Shown here piece by piece: positions 35,801 through 39,146 of a stretch of DNA of 64,000 nucleotides. Made by a program: the position numbers and the translations under genes. Position 1 is the first letter of the stretch. Every line of letters begins with the position of its first letter. Below the pieces are notes generated by a model, which worked only from the letters and a program-made list of their open reading frames with translations, was not told the origin of the DNA and searched no databases. This stretch comes from Meghimatium bilineatum (lineage: Eukaryota > Mollusca > Gastropoda > Stylommatophora > Philomycidae): contig CM067309.1 in NCBI GenBank assembly GCA_034231615.1, positions 36,235,750-36,299,749 on the forward strand, read 5' to 3'.

Positions 35801-37580
35801 TTCAGGAAGCAATCAAGTGTGGAGGTCAGCATACAAGATTCATTCTTCAATTCATGCCCCAGAGTATGGTGAGTGTTCCACCGACATCAGATATTTACTT
35901 GAACTTTAGAACATGTTTACTTGTTTCACCCCCAGGAGTTATGAGCAGTGACGCTCGTTTCCTGTGTGCAATGGTGGGGGTTTCTCCAGAGCTTTCTTTA
36001 AGACCCAGAAGACTCCAATTTCTAAGAGGTATGCAGTATATTAAGAAGAAGCCTCCAACTGGGGGAGGGGGAAGTTTAATGTGTACGCAGATGGCATGTT
36101 CCATCTTATATTCAGACATCCAATCGCATTCTGCAACTAATTGATAGTACGGTGGGAATCCCTATTTGGGCATATATGTTTATAACAATTTTCCCTATAT
36201 AATAACTCTGTCAAAAACAGGAGGCAACCTCCCTCAGAACTATGTAAAGTAAGGCAACAACCCTCAAAACTATGTAAAGTAAGGCAACAACCCTCAGGCT
36301 CATGTAAAGGGAAGTAAAGTAAGGCAACCTCCCACAGAACTATGTAAAGTGAGGCAACCTCCCTCAGAACTATGTAAAGTGAGGCAACCTCCCACAGAAC
36401 TATGTAAAGTAAGGCAACCTCCCTCAGAACTATGTAAAGTGAGGCAACCTCCCTCAGAACTATGTAAAGTGAGGCAACCTCCCTCAGAACTATGTAAAGT
36501 GAGGCAACCTCCCTCAGAACGATGTAAAGTGAGGCAACCTCCCACAGAACTATGTAAAGTGAGGCAACCTCCCTCAGAACTATGTAAAGTGAAGCAATAG
36601 CCCTCAGACCAGTGTAAAGGGAAGTAAAGTGAGGCAACCTCCCTCAGAACTATGTAAAGAGAAGTAAAGTCTCTGTTAATAAAGGAAATCTATGCAATTT
36701 AAATGGAGAGAATTAAACGGAAACTACAGACCTGAACAAGACAACATTAACATCACATGCTAGATGTGTCGTCTGTCGTAGTGTTGACATCTCACAGGCG
36801 ATCGCTAAATAACTTCAGAGTGTCACCCATTCTCATTTCACCATCTAGCCTTGAACAATAACCTCAGAGTGTCACCCATTCTCATTTCACCATCTATCCT
36901 TGAACAATAACCTCAGAGTGTCACCCATTCTCATTTCACCATCTATCCTTGAACAATAACCTCAGAGTGTCACCCATTCACATTTCACCAACTAGCCTTG
37001 AACAATAGCCTCAGTACGAGGATGAAAATTCAAAAATCTTTACACATTCTATTTATCATTTCACTCTCATCACAAATTTTCATGAATGTTGTCAATCAAT
37101 CTCATAGCAAAATGCACATTTGAAATGTATATTGGTTTTGTAAATGTTTCTTTGTTGCAAATAAAGATTGAGGGGAAAAAACCTAGCCTTGAATAATAGC
37201 CACAGAGTGTCACCCATTCTCAATTCACTATTCAGTCTTGAACAATAGCGGGGAAATTTTTGAATATCTCAATCTGTCTTCTTGCAGTTAAATTAATGCA
37301 TGCTCATACTTATGTACTTTCATCTCACACTCATCTCGATGTACTTCATCTCAGACTCATCTTGATGTACTTTCATCTCACACTCATCTTGATGTACTTT
37401 CATCTCACACTCATCTTGATGTACTTTCAGCTCAACCAGATGATGAAATCACTACCAGGTGTGTTCTCTGATGATCAGATCTTGCGTATCTGTGACTTAA
37501 CTACAGTTTCTGGGAGAAACATAGCTGCCAAGGCCATCTGTAACAATGCACAAACTACACCTTTAGGGCTGTTTGACTAA
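2701..37580 (+). CDS. MED24: Mediator complex subunit 24, C-terminal part (12 exons, 5' part outside window)
   Basis: MED24 is a subunit of the Mediator tail, the nuclear co-activator that links transcription factors to RNA polymerase II. Twelve exons (listed separately) join in consistent phase to 1677 nt, giving 558 residues plus TAA. The order of blocks matches animal MED24: SESLVKVL..LAAACTGRL, then LFDVTFLM, then WMPEEG, then the helical IRKQNIKSLILVCVTYL region, then GWLNMASLHI..DWFCGEII, then the basic RRRHKR linker, then LKDPLHKAL, ILQFMP, and a terminal GRNIAAKAI. Human MED24 is about 990 residues, so roughly the last 55% is present. Introns run from 1057 to 8954 bp and carry most of the repeats in this part of the window. 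No poly(A) signal of the AATAAA type is evident in the 300 bp after the stop. Identification is by family memory and motif order, not by a search. Confidence 0.93.
2900..4115. repeat. Degenerate array of TTCATCTGTTCTAAGGTA-like units
   Basis: About 18-22 bp units built on KACTTCATCTGTTCTAAGGT, heavily diverged. It contains a homogeneous 19-bp core (next entry) and a sub-array alternating GGTATTTCATCAGCTC with AAGTTACTTCATCTGTTC at 3720-4080. The same degenerate unit resumes at 6340-7010 and again near 7915-8420 beyond the fold-back element. Confidence 0.85.
3248..3624. repeat. 19-bp minisatellite, about 20 copies
   Basis: Unit AGTAATAAGTTACTTCATC, essentially perfect over about 380 bp, so much younger than the array around it. 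Confidence 0.95.
4283..5620 (-). mobile_element. Mariner transposon, full length, 32-bp terminal inverted repeats
   Basis: Ends start TACGAGGGGGAGTCAATAAG. The first 32 bases at 4283-4314 are the exact reverse complement of 5589-5620. Flanking dinucleotides are TA at 4281-4282 and TA at 5621-5622, the mariner target-site duplication. It encodes one transposase on the - strand. The perfect end repeats suggest a recent insertion into the arm of the fold-back element. Confidence 0.95.
4384..5481 (-). pseudogene. Mariner transposase with one in-frame stop
   Basis: The frame runs from ATG at 5481 to a stop at 4384-4386 and would encode about 365 residues, normal for mariner. A single TGA at 4726-4728 splits it into 251 and about 113 residues in the same frame; there is no frameshift. 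The N-terminal DNA-binding helices include CLSRKAVHSWVKKFSQGR. The catalytic DD34D triad is complete: D174 in ITGDESW, D268 in LLHDNARPH, and D303 in YSPDLAPRDFHLF, with 34 residues between the last two. The stop falls just before the second catalytic Asp, so this copy should be inactive. A CGA-to-TGA transition is the likely origin (inference). Confidence 0.93.
5731..6012 (+). mobile_element. SINE C copy inside the fold-back loop
   Basis: Begins CCGCCCGTGTGTGGTCGGGC, continues GGAGCAAAGAATAGCAACAC and GGTTATGGGATGGAGTTGGC, and ends GGAGTTTAAGAACGAACGC. This is full-length C order. Confidence 0.85.
6340..7010. repeat. Degenerate TTCACCTGTTCTAAGGTA array, right side
   Basis: Same unit family as 2900-4115, with a local longer period near 6360-6600 (TTCATTTCACCTGTTCTAAG alternating with GGTACGTTATCTGTTCTAAG). 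7010-7900 has no recognisable gene or repeat; the ORF at 7213-7443 is AT-rich and unsupported. Confidence 0.75.
8020..8330 (+). other. Unassigned dispersed-repeat-like sequence
   Basis: Ends AGGATGAATGGTGAAGAAGAAA, resembling the GAA-rich tail of SINE B and C, but the body (CCAAGATGCCAAGCACACCA onward) is not recognised. It may be a 3' piece of another retroposon. Confidence 0.3.
8590..8935. repeat. SINE C head relic followed by two short local arrays
   Basis: 8600-8660 resembles the C head (GAAAGAGGAAGCAAAAAATA). 8660-8815 repeats CATATGTGTCATGCAACCATACGTGTCGTA-like units, apparently grown from the SINE's CATGCATGTCGTA segment. 8860-8935 repeats GACATTAGTACTGT about six times. Confidence 0.6.
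9021..9660. repeat. 40-bp minisatellite, 16 near-identical copies
   Basis: Unit begins CATCAATTCTGGCATTACAA and ends AGTTTCAAAC. 16 copies occupy 639 bp. I saw only two differences: a T for A at 9411 and one deleted A near 9577. Confidence 0.95.
9680..10110 (+). mobile_element. SINE C copy with an internal insertion
   Basis: C head at 9690-9880 (GCAAAGATTAGCAACACTGT, GGTGCAGATATTGCAGCAAA), about 130 bp of foreign sequence at 9885-10015, then the C tail from AAGCTGTAAACCATGACACT. The frame at 9775-10029 is a by-product. Confidence 0.7.
10136..10880. repeat. 42-bp minisatellite, about 17 copies with two variants
   Basis: Unit GGGCCTATATTCCTACTAGA + GTGACTAATATTCCTACTTGAA. Variants AATAATCC and CCTAATTGAA alternate in blocks, suggesting multi-unit duplications. 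Confidence 0.93.
10925..11420. other. MED24 intron 1: SINE C relic and unassigned sequence
   Basis: 10960-11040 matches an internal part of SINE C (- strand; AGTCTACTCTCATGACATAT, CTATTCTGTTCTTGCC). 11041-11420 has no recognisable feature; the - frame at 11177-11380 is not supported by any motif. Confidence 0.4.
11440..11582 (+). mobile_element. SINE B copy
   Basis: CGCAAATAAAACGGCAACAG through GGGAGTTTGAGAATGAACAC and a (GAA)n tail. Confidence 0.8.
11798..11915 (+). CDS. MED24: MED24 exon b
   Basis: Acceptor TTTTCTTGTAG, donor GAG|GTGAGA. The first base completes the split codon from the previous exon and the exon ends in phase 0. It encodes INELTSQTSSES.. followed by SQLFDVTFLMTISIMQQNG, the counterpart of the LLFDISFLM block of human MED24. 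Confidence 0.9.
12095..12240 (+). mobile_element. SINE B copy
   Basis: GAAGATGGATGTGTCAGGCC, ACACAACGCATTTCCATTCT, GGAGTTTGAGAATGAACGCT, GAAGAAGAA tail. Lies in MED24 intron 2. Confidence 0.85.
12450..12628 (-). mobile_element. SINE C fragment
   Basis: Reverse C order: CATGGTTTACAGCTTAGCTG, AACACATCAGACTTCAGCAT, CAGGTAACAGTGCTGCTATT. Confidence 0.7.
12728..12890 (-). mobile_element. SINE B copy
   Basis: (+) TTCTTCTTCGTCATCTTCAG, CTCTTGTAGCAGGATAATGG, CAGCAGGATGTAGTCCAGAA in B order. A piece of the tRNA-like SINE D (TACCACGTTCAAACCCCACT) abuts at 12890-12950. Confidence 0.75.
12945..13335 (-). mobile_element. Element I copy (head shared with element H)
   Basis: Nearly the same sequence recurs at 47430-47785. 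On the - strand the first about 140 bp (13335 to 13200: GTCTGTGGGTCTCACCAATG.., ATAGAAGCTTCATGGCACGT) also begin element H (39147, 61078). The rest is specific to I (CAGCATGGTAACTGTTATCG on +). The frame at 12965-13204 is in the element and not conserved at the second copy. 13330-13490 is a SINE D-like relic. Confidence 0.7.
13905..14150 (+). mobile_element. SINE C copy (decayed)
   Basis: GGAAGCTAAGAATAGCGACA, CATGCATGTTGTAGAGATGA, AACTATGACACAACACATTC in order. Confidence 0.7.
14258..14535 (+). mobile_element. tRNA-like SINE (A-box type head)
   Basis: The head GTAGCGCAGTGGCTAGCACA resembles a tRNA A box region and GTCCTGTGTTCATTTACC a decayed B box. The body ends in the low-complexity TTAACTTTACTTTACTTTT. 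Seen once here, so family limits are uncertain. Confidence 0.55.
14620..15010 (+). mobile_element. LINE RT C-terminal fragment
   Basis: Encodes FEMWVYRRIWRTSWKEKKTN and QIKYFGHIKRHDTLLK, then GRQRYKWESNITR, and ends near CACTTGATGATAAGG. Same family as the inverted pair at 29880-31170. Confidence 0.85.
15024..15245. repeat. 25-bp minisatellite abutting the MED24 exon c acceptor
   Basis: Unit TGAGATTGTGTTCTTGGTTG + TTTAG, about nine copies, the last ones decaying into the functional pyrimidine tract at 15240-15260. Each unit contains a pyrimidine-rich TTTAG. Confidence 0.92.
15261..15436 (+). CDS. MED24: MED24 exon c
   Basis: Acceptor GTTTTTTCCAG, donor AAA|GTAGGT, phase 0 in and phase 2 out. 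It encodes TALHYKDNEYSLVVQWAKRW then MPEEG, the landmark WMPEEG-type motif of MED24, and ends SNAEIVPGG. A 25-bp minisatellite lies immediately upstream of the acceptor. Confidence 0.92.
15630..16315 (+). mobile_element. LINE RT fragment interrupted by SINE B
   Basis: 15640-15700 reads YRGNILTYYIRMDREIKTR (equivalent of the FxYLG..DREIKTR block) and resumes after the SINE. 16040-16250 reads CLRKAANRTRRNHVRNEEIT then YIEKQRLKWFGHLMRMNP and ARGRGRP. Stops are present. Confidence 0.8.
15701..15860 (-). mobile_element. SINE B copy with target-site duplication
   Basis: Flanked by AAGACAAGAG (15691-15700) and AGACAAGAGTT (from 15859), about 10 bp. Full B order including TAGCAGGACCATTGTCCAAC and CCGACACATTCGTCTTCAGC. 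Confidence 0.85.
16335..16465 (-). mobile_element. SINE B copy (truncated)
   Basis: ACCAGATCTCTCTTATAGCA, TCCAGCAGGATATAGTCCAG, GCCAATGGTCTAACTTCAGT. Confidence 0.75.
16528..16724. repeat. 24-bp minisatellite, about 8 copies
   Basis: Unit GTATAGTCGGCCAGCTGTAC + AAGA. 24 bp is a multiple of three, so all six frames stay open and produce several spurious ORFs here. Confidence 0.93.
16845..17085 (+). mobile_element. SINE C copy
   Basis: AATAGGGGAGCAAAAAATAG, GGTGGCATTGGCTATCCAAT, AACAATGACACAGTGCATTC in C order. Confidence 0.78.
17085..17660. repeat. Direct duplication of a roughly 200-bp dispersed sequence
   Basis: 17085-17290 and 17455-17660 share AAGTAAATTCAAGTAGGAAG, ATTCTTACAGCTGATGGGAA and CTTGTCAAGACRTTCAACCT. 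An inverted fragment is at 3643-3692. The second copy carries a CACCCCC simple repeat at 17590-17620. No coding potential recognised. Confidence 0.75.
17820..18320. repeat. 59-bp minisatellite (5 copies) grown inside a dispersed element
   Basis: Array at about 17995-18305: unit TCTACCAGCAAATGTAGAAG + GGTATGTTGGCTCCTCATTT + TACCCTTTAGGTCCCTCAA. A single diverged copy of the same stretch (AAAATGTAGAAGGGTATGCA) occurs at 38555-38640 inside a related element. Related element sequence also lies at 20390-20830. Confidence 0.85.
18556..18655 (+). CDS. MED24: MED24 exon d
   Basis: Acceptor CTCTCACAG, donor AAG|GTCAGT. One base completes the codon begun in the previous exon and the exon ends in phase 0. 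It encodes VSSWKELIMFLPYALQEVLY.. and ends SLEKVK. There is no ATG inside the exon's own frame start, so a simple ORF scan misses it. Confidence 0.85.
18960..19100 (+). mobile_element. SINE tail fragment (same type as 20190-20410)
   Basis: GTAGCTCTTGACAGCACATA, GAGTAACCGAGGCAACACCC, CAGACTTGTATAAGCTTTAT correspond to the tail of the tRNA-like SINE at 20190. Confidence 0.55.
19408..19682 (-). mobile_element. SINE C, full length with target-site duplication
   Basis: 275 bp. Flanked by GTGGAAATTGTCC (19395-19407) and GTGGAAATTATCC (19683-19695), one mismatch in 13. Starts on + with (TTC)n then GCGTTCGTTCTCAAACTCCT and ends CCTGGCAACACACGG. Defines the ends of family C. The ORF 19395-19757 is this element. 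Confidence 0.92.
19970..20124 (+). CDS. MED24: MED24 exon e
   Basis: Acceptor CTTTTTCAG, donor AAT|GTAAGT, phase 0 in and phase 2 out. It encodes SIIDHIRKQNIKSLILVCVT then YLCSYMNVVGTSARAKPLKM and ends ISQSAE. It matches the KVCSLAVCAVAWLVAHV helix and following segment of vertebrate MED24. The join to the next exon is about 20 residues shorter than in human. Confidence 0.87.
20190..20410 (+). mobile_element. tRNA-derived SINE
   Basis: The head CCTGGCATAGTGGTTAAGCC is A-box-like and CTAGGTTCAAATCCTGC is a good RNA polymerase III B box. The tail TTGACAGCCCATAGCCTTTA to ACACCCAGACTCGTATACAG is shared with 18960. It is not a functional tRNA gene: no intact cloverleaf follows. Confidence 0.7.
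20890..21045 (+). mobile_element. SINE B copy
   Basis: GAAGTTGGATGTGTCAGGCC, CTGAACTACATCCTGCAGGA, AAGAGAGATCCAGTGGGAGC. Confidence 0.78.
21182..21419 (+). CDS. MED24: MED24 exon f
   Basis: Acceptor TTGACATTTCAG, donor GAG|GTTAGT, ends in phase 0. It encodes KQPIQPIIDNIIFDILPEGH.. through FYRGWLNMASLHILEQLLAL then RGPDWFCGEIIE. This is the best-conserved block, matching GWVDSRSIHIFDTLLHMGG..WFC of human MED24. Confidence 0.93.
21905..22275 (+). mobile_element. SINE C copy interrupted by a LINE fragment
   Basis: C head 21915-22082 (GGAGCAAAGAATAGCAAAAG to GACACAGATATCACAATCAG), then about 115 bp of - strand LINE 3' end (22083-22197), then the C tail from CACAAAGTTGTAAATCATGA to GCTGGAAGAACGCAGAAGAA. 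Confidence 0.75.
22083..22197 (-). mobile_element. LINE 3'-end fragment inside SINE C
   Basis: (+) GTGGTGCCAAATGGCATAGG, CGATCATGTTTCTCCATGAC, CTCTTGTGTTGTCAATAAGC. Near-identical to 31405-31500. Confidence 0.8.
22450..22600 (+). mobile_element. SINE D (tRNA-like) copy
   Basis: GGCTCTGTAGTGGTGCATCA head, CATGTTCAAATCCTGC B box, then AATAGCAAACTACTGAATGT as in other D copies. A 31-bp AT-rich array (ATAGATTTCAGTTAATATAG units, 4 copies) follows at 22598-22692. Confidence 0.65.
23215..23446 (+). CDS. MED24: MED24 exon g
   Basis: Acceptor TTTTTATCTGAAG, donor AAAG|GTAAGT, phase 0 in and phase 1 out. It encodes HLLKQSHKDDISQSLSLAFA.., then MDLELLTISLLRRVLPRLL and DPQGYSLPKLCVLCITA, matching LDMQQVTLVLLGHILPGLL..DPPGTALAKLAVW of human MED24. 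Confidence 0.93.
23500..24305 (-). mobile_element. LINE 3' part with RNase H, in MED24 intron 7
   Basis: The - strand, with frameshifts, reads an RNase H-like run (SSMRMEVEAVTEVLR, NKAVILSESES, then YCPDHAGVHGKARADKL) followed by the C-terminal EIINAIMDHLVQNENSLDDS, LKELGSNIRRQ and HATGTISIYTRHHLLK. Copies of GGTGATTTGAG occur on both sides (23590 and 24303-24340). Only 23439-23882 is open. Confidence 0.75.
24546..24601 (+). CDS. MED24: MED24 exon h (small basic exon)
   Basis: 56-nt exon after AATTTTTAG, with donor GAG|GTAATA. The previous phase-1 base is completed by AA. It encodes EPYIRRRHKRSLPDTDTEE, equivalent to the KKRHREDIED linker of human MED24, and may act as a nuclear localisation signal (inference). 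Confidence 0.82.
24872..25320. repeat. 76-bp minisatellite, 6 copies
   Basis: Unit CATAGCCCCCTAGGATGTTC + TAGAAATCAGTACACTATGG + TACCAGATGACCAAATGCAG + CCATGGACATGGATCT. A diverged half-copy is at 25380-25430. Confidence 0.93.
25640..26185 (+). mobile_element. Dispersed element with (TCA)n tail
   Basis: SINE C-like start (GGAAGCAAAGAATAGGAAAA, GTCATAGGAGGCGACTAAGG), then a body (TGCCACATCTTGTCTCAATT, TCCCTTTGGGAACTGAACAT, GAAAGACTATGGGCTGTCAA) ending TCATCATCATCAT. The body recurs at 20390-20830 and 17700-17870 (inverted), 47340-48000 and 62060-62330. Confidence 0.6.
26189..26485. repeat. 50-bp minisatellite derived from the LINE C-terminus
   Basis: Unit AAGCTTGGCACATAAGGGCA + GATGCCATAGCTCTCCATGC + TTGTCGATCC, six to seven copies; some lack GATCC or more. 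Each unit on - encodes one repeat of DRQAWRAMTSALMCQAW. Confidence 0.93.
26840..27893. repeat. 23-bp minisatellite, about 45 copies, inside a LINE RT
   Basis: Unit ACATACATCAAAACAGAAAT + AAC with common G/A and C/T variants (ACGTC, ACTG). On - the unit begins GTTATTTCAGTTTTGATGTA, the codons for VISVLMY of the flanking RT. Confidence 0.93.
28993..29080 (+). CDS. MED24: MED24 exon i
   Basis: Acceptor TTGTCTTCCTGTAG, donor CTGG|GTATGT, phase 0 in and phase 1 out. It encodes an acidic segment, DCEDNETSPAKLRKLSEPQL then TLSLEEFNL, matching the DDVQPSKLMRLLSS region of human MED24. Confidence 0.87.
29150..29390 (+). mobile_element. SINE C copy
   Basis: GCATGCTGTAAGAGGCGGCT, GAAGCCATGCTGAAGTCGGA, AAGCCATGATACAACACATT. 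A G run (29209-29216) and a (TA)n tract (29391-29405) are nearby. Confidence 0.72.
29445..29610 (+). mobile_element. SINE B copy
   Basis: CCGAAGACGGATATGTCGGG, ACATAAAACGGCGACATACG, GGGAGTTTGAGAATGAACGG, (GAA)n tail. Confidence 0.85.
29880..30630 (-). mobile_element. LINE RT C-terminal part, left arm of an inverted pair
   Basis: Open for 217 codons (30535-29882): QQVKQYQYLGHIVTNDGRCE, ILMYGSETWTLNKQLEDKID, FEMWVYRRIGRTSWKEKKTN, QIKYFGHIKRH, KGKRARGRQRYKWESNITRW. Upstream bases to 30630 extend the same element. The 3' end is CACTTGATGATGATCCC. It lacks the RT catalytic core, so it is 5'-truncated. Confidence 0.9.
30638..31170 (+). mobile_element. LINE RT fragment, right arm of the inverted pair
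   Basis: Inverted copy of 29880-30625 starting GAACTACAAAGACTAATAGA and ending GACGTCACTTGATGATAATG, with several stops and an internal deletion of about 200 bp at about 31000 (between the YG-W block and the GKRARG block). Confidence 0.88.
31395..31640 (-). mobile_element. LINE 3' end
   Basis: Frame 31609-31406 reads QLEHLITTGKIKGRQDREGQ and RDRESWRNMIAYASWHDT, ending in a TTGATTGA-type tail. A 20-bp ATTGATTGATGGACTGAGG array (5 copies) follows at 31625-31712. Confidence 0.85.
32245..32392. repeat. 38-bp array, 4 copies, before MED24 exon j
   Basis: Unit ATAAATTCAACAATAGTTGT + ATAGCGATGTAGTGT, ending about 70 bp upstream of the exon j acceptor. 31715-32240 has no recognised feature. Confidence 0.85.
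32460..32534 (+). CDS. MED24: MED24 exon j
   Basis: Acceptor TTCTTGCAACAG, donor TTAG|GTAAGG, phase 1 in and phase 1 out. It encodes AITDKVDGDTMPTFDLKDPL then HKAL, matching LHTVNMRDPLNRVLA of human MED24. Confidence 0.87.
32690..33260 (+). mobile_element. LINE ORF2 C-terminus with zinc-finger remnant
   Basis: 32696-32935 reads MLTRFQLRWNGHIVQTSL and [20 protein letters not shown] then QKKRFKDHLKKLSQ. Downstream, in another frame, NRTFRARIGLN..HLRAH is a decayed C2H2 finger, followed by a T-rich 3' region. Same family as 59640. Confidence 0.85.
33352..33560 (-). mobile_element. SINE D (tRNA-like) copy
   Basis: On -: CTCTGTGGCGGAGCGGTACA head, CGAATTCGATCCCCGACACA B-box region, then AGAAAGCAATGGAAAACTAA and TTACCTAGAAAATCACTACA. 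Confidence 0.75.
33605..33985 (-). mobile_element. LINE 3' end (post-RNase H region)
   Basis: Frame reads MNRSEQVIILRLRTGHNRLR, FKIGNTPCGQAAQSAKQILQ, ECSEHETRRQTYWPEETTLE. Parallel copy at 43140-43800, which also retains the RNase H domain. Confidence 0.85.
34064..34172. repeat. 39-bp array, 3 copies
   Basis: Unit GAAGACAACACATGAGATGT + GTATTTATCCTGTTGTATA. Multiple of three; ORFs on both strands here are by-products. Confidence 0.92.
34353..34612. repeat. 27-bp minisatellite, about 9-10 copies
   Basis: Unit ACTATAATGTAAGTACTCTG + ATGTTTT. Each unit contains the donor-like ATGTAAGT and, being a multiple of three, an open frame (FYYNVSTLM repeated). Confidence 0.93.
34912..35225 (-). mobile_element. 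LINE RT C-terminal fragment
   Basis: Reads RWKYLGHVLRLDVNRINQQA, LMWSPEGKRKRGRPKTTLKN and RNRQRTASYGEPKPLP. The order GHVLR / PEGKRKRGRPK / R is the classic LINE RT C-terminal end. Confidence 0.88.
35393..35548 (+). mobile_element. SINE B copy
   Basis: GAAGATGTGTTGGGCCATTG, GGACTACATCCTGCTGGAAA, GTGGGAATTTGAGAATGAAC. Confidence 0.82.
35628..35719. repeat. 46-bp tandem duplication ending at the exon k acceptor
   Basis: GATTCAATACTGTGAATTTA then TGTTAGATAATGTTACATCA occurs twice in succession. Only the second copy continues into CCAACAG, the acceptor. Confidence 0.9.
35723..35868 (+). CDS. MED24: MED24 exon k
   Basis: Acceptor CATCCAACAG with a poor pyrimidine tract, donor ATG|GTGAGT, ends in phase 0. 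It encodes ANLFLMMNAILMTPTLSPRT.. through FIQEAIKCGGQHTRFILQFM then PQSM, matching ANLFLLISSILGSRT..VLQFMPF of human MED24. A 46-bp tandem duplication ends at the acceptor. Confidence 0.9.
36203..36675. repeat. 30-bp minisatellite, about 14 copies
   Basis: Unit GAACTATGTAAAGTGAGGCA + ACCTCCCTCA. A larger period appears at each end (GTGTAAAGGGAAGTAAAGT at 36302 and 36613). The 166-residue - frame is an array by-product. Confidence 0.94.
36810..37015. repeat. 49-bp array, 4 copies, with an outlier at 37180-37245
   Basis: Unit CCTCAGAGTGTCACCCATTC + TCATTTCACCATCTAKCCTT + GAACAATAA. The separated copy is split from the array by about 170 bp of unrelated AT-rich DNA, probably an insertion. Confidence 0.88.
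37311..37436. repeat. 27-bp array running into the last MED24 exon
   Basis: Unit TGATGTACTTTCATCTCACA + CTCATCT, about 4 copies. The final copy reads TGATGTACTTTCAGCTCA, where CAG is the exon acceptor. Confidence 0.9.
37431..37580 (+). CDS. MED24: MED24 terminal exon with stop
   Basis: Acceptor GTACTTTCAG, phase 0 in, TAA at 37578-37580. It encodes LNQMMKSLPGVFSDDQILRI then CDLTTVSGRNIAAKAICNNA and a short tail TTPLGLFD. Human MED24 ends LPLGRQVAAKAIAAL, so this exon adds about 10 residues. The acceptor sits in the last unit of a 27-bp array. Confidence 0.92.
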   Translation, partial: LNQMMKSLPGVFSDDQILRICDLTTVSGRNIAAKAICNNAQTTPLGLFD

Positions 37581-38289
37581 TTATTTCTGTAAACTCAGGC
37601 TTTTTTACAGGCTCACGTCATAAGTTCCATAAGTATCTGTGCTAGAGTTACTATATAGTCAGTTTTACGGAAGAACGCGTGTTCAATAGTTGCTAGGCGA
37701 TTTGGTGCAGTTGAACGGATTGGTTCAATTCCAGTTAGTCTCAAGAATTCCATAGATCCTATGGATTTTGCCATGCAATTTTCAAATCTCAATCTCTAAG
37801 ATATTACTACAGTTTAGTCCATAGATGCTATGGATTTTGCACATCAGTAAATTCTTTTGATGTTTTAGGACCATTGAAAATAAGTTTAGTCAAATTTTAA
37901 ATGTTACAACATGCATGGCATTTTCTTTATAGTCAGGGCCTATTGATAATGCTACTCCTGTTGGCATACCCGAATATTTATGTGATTTTCATTGGTCGCT
38001 GTGTTGACAACACATCACAGTGACAAATGAAAAGCATGGAAACATTCATGTCAAGAGTAGTAACATAGTCAGTCAGTGTGGCTTGAAATCTCAAGTTATT
38101 TGTGAACTAAATGACAATTTCATACTTGTGAAGAATGTTGTGTTCCGGTTGGTCTCTATACAATTGATTTGGTGCACATGGATATCGAAAATTTAGCATT
38201 TCATTGCTAAGAAGATATTTTAAAAACAAGGTGACTATTTACTTTACAATTTTATATTATGTGCAGTTGAATTATTTTTCAGCATTCAT

Positions 38290-38700
38290 TCTCAAACTCT
38301 CACTAGATCTCTCTTAGGACAATGGTCCTACTAGATTTCCAGCAGGATGTAGTCCTGAGAATGGAAATGATTGACCCAGCCACTAGGAGATCATGTACGA
38401 GGACACATGCTCTTGGCCGGTCGAGGAATGGCGCCATTGCTACAAGATGTAGTGCTGAGAATGGAAATGACAATGTGAGATGTAATGTTAGTGAGATTCT
38501 GAGTTATGAACCAACATCATTGCATTCTGGGCAGCCCATAGGTGCTCAGTCTCTCCCAGAAAATGTAGAAGGGTATGCATGTGTTTCCTGTGGCTCGTTA
38601 GTGGAATATGCTCCTATTCTACCTTGTAGGATCCAGCTGTATTGCTTCCACCTTTAACTCTCTACTCCCATCCAGGTCAGGCCTACTGCTATTCTTTCAT
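38290..38700. mobile_element. SINE B fragment followed by a dispersed-element fragment
   Basis: 38290-38370: - strand B (CACTAGATCTCTCTTAGGAC, CCAGCAGGATGTAGTCCTGA). A second short B piece is at 38440-38470. 38520-38700 matches the element at 17900-18320 (CAGAAAATGTAGAAGGGTAT, TAGGATCCAGCTGTATTGCT). 37581-38280 and 38700-39140 show nothing I can identify. Confidence 0.6.
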
Positions 38701-39146
38701 TCCAAACCCGGCCATAAACAACCGACATTGACAATAATTTAAATTATTTGTTTTTCCTGTCTGTGAATACACATGCCTAGTTTAGCCTGCAAAGTAACTA
38801 GCAGTAATAACTGCTTAAATAGCAGTTTTCCCCCAAATCCTTTCTAGCAGATGTGACACTTCCAATCTATGAATTGTTTATTATAGCCTTCAAATTTCTT
38901 CAAATTTTGGTCAGAATGTATCTACATATAATTCAGCTGAGGTCGATATGGAATTTTGAAATGGAATTTTAGAGAATGAGCCAGACATTGATGAGGATTT
39001 AGTTTAGTATTTTGTAGTTGAAAGCAGCAACATTCTGTAGTGTAGGCTTAACTGATGACATGAAGCTCGCTCCTCCACACCCTAGACTTAGTAATGATAG
39101 AAACAGCTTAGCTATGTCAATATTAATCAATTTTATGAGACATCAG

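Noticed and set aside
35704-36144. 146-codon ORF treated as one exon
   Set aside because: Only 35723-35868 is MED24 (ends at GTGAGT); the remainder is intron read-through.
36137-36637. 166-codon - strand ORF
   Set aside because: It is produced by a 30-bp tandem unit (a multiple of three, no stop in that frame). Similar frames appear on the other strand.
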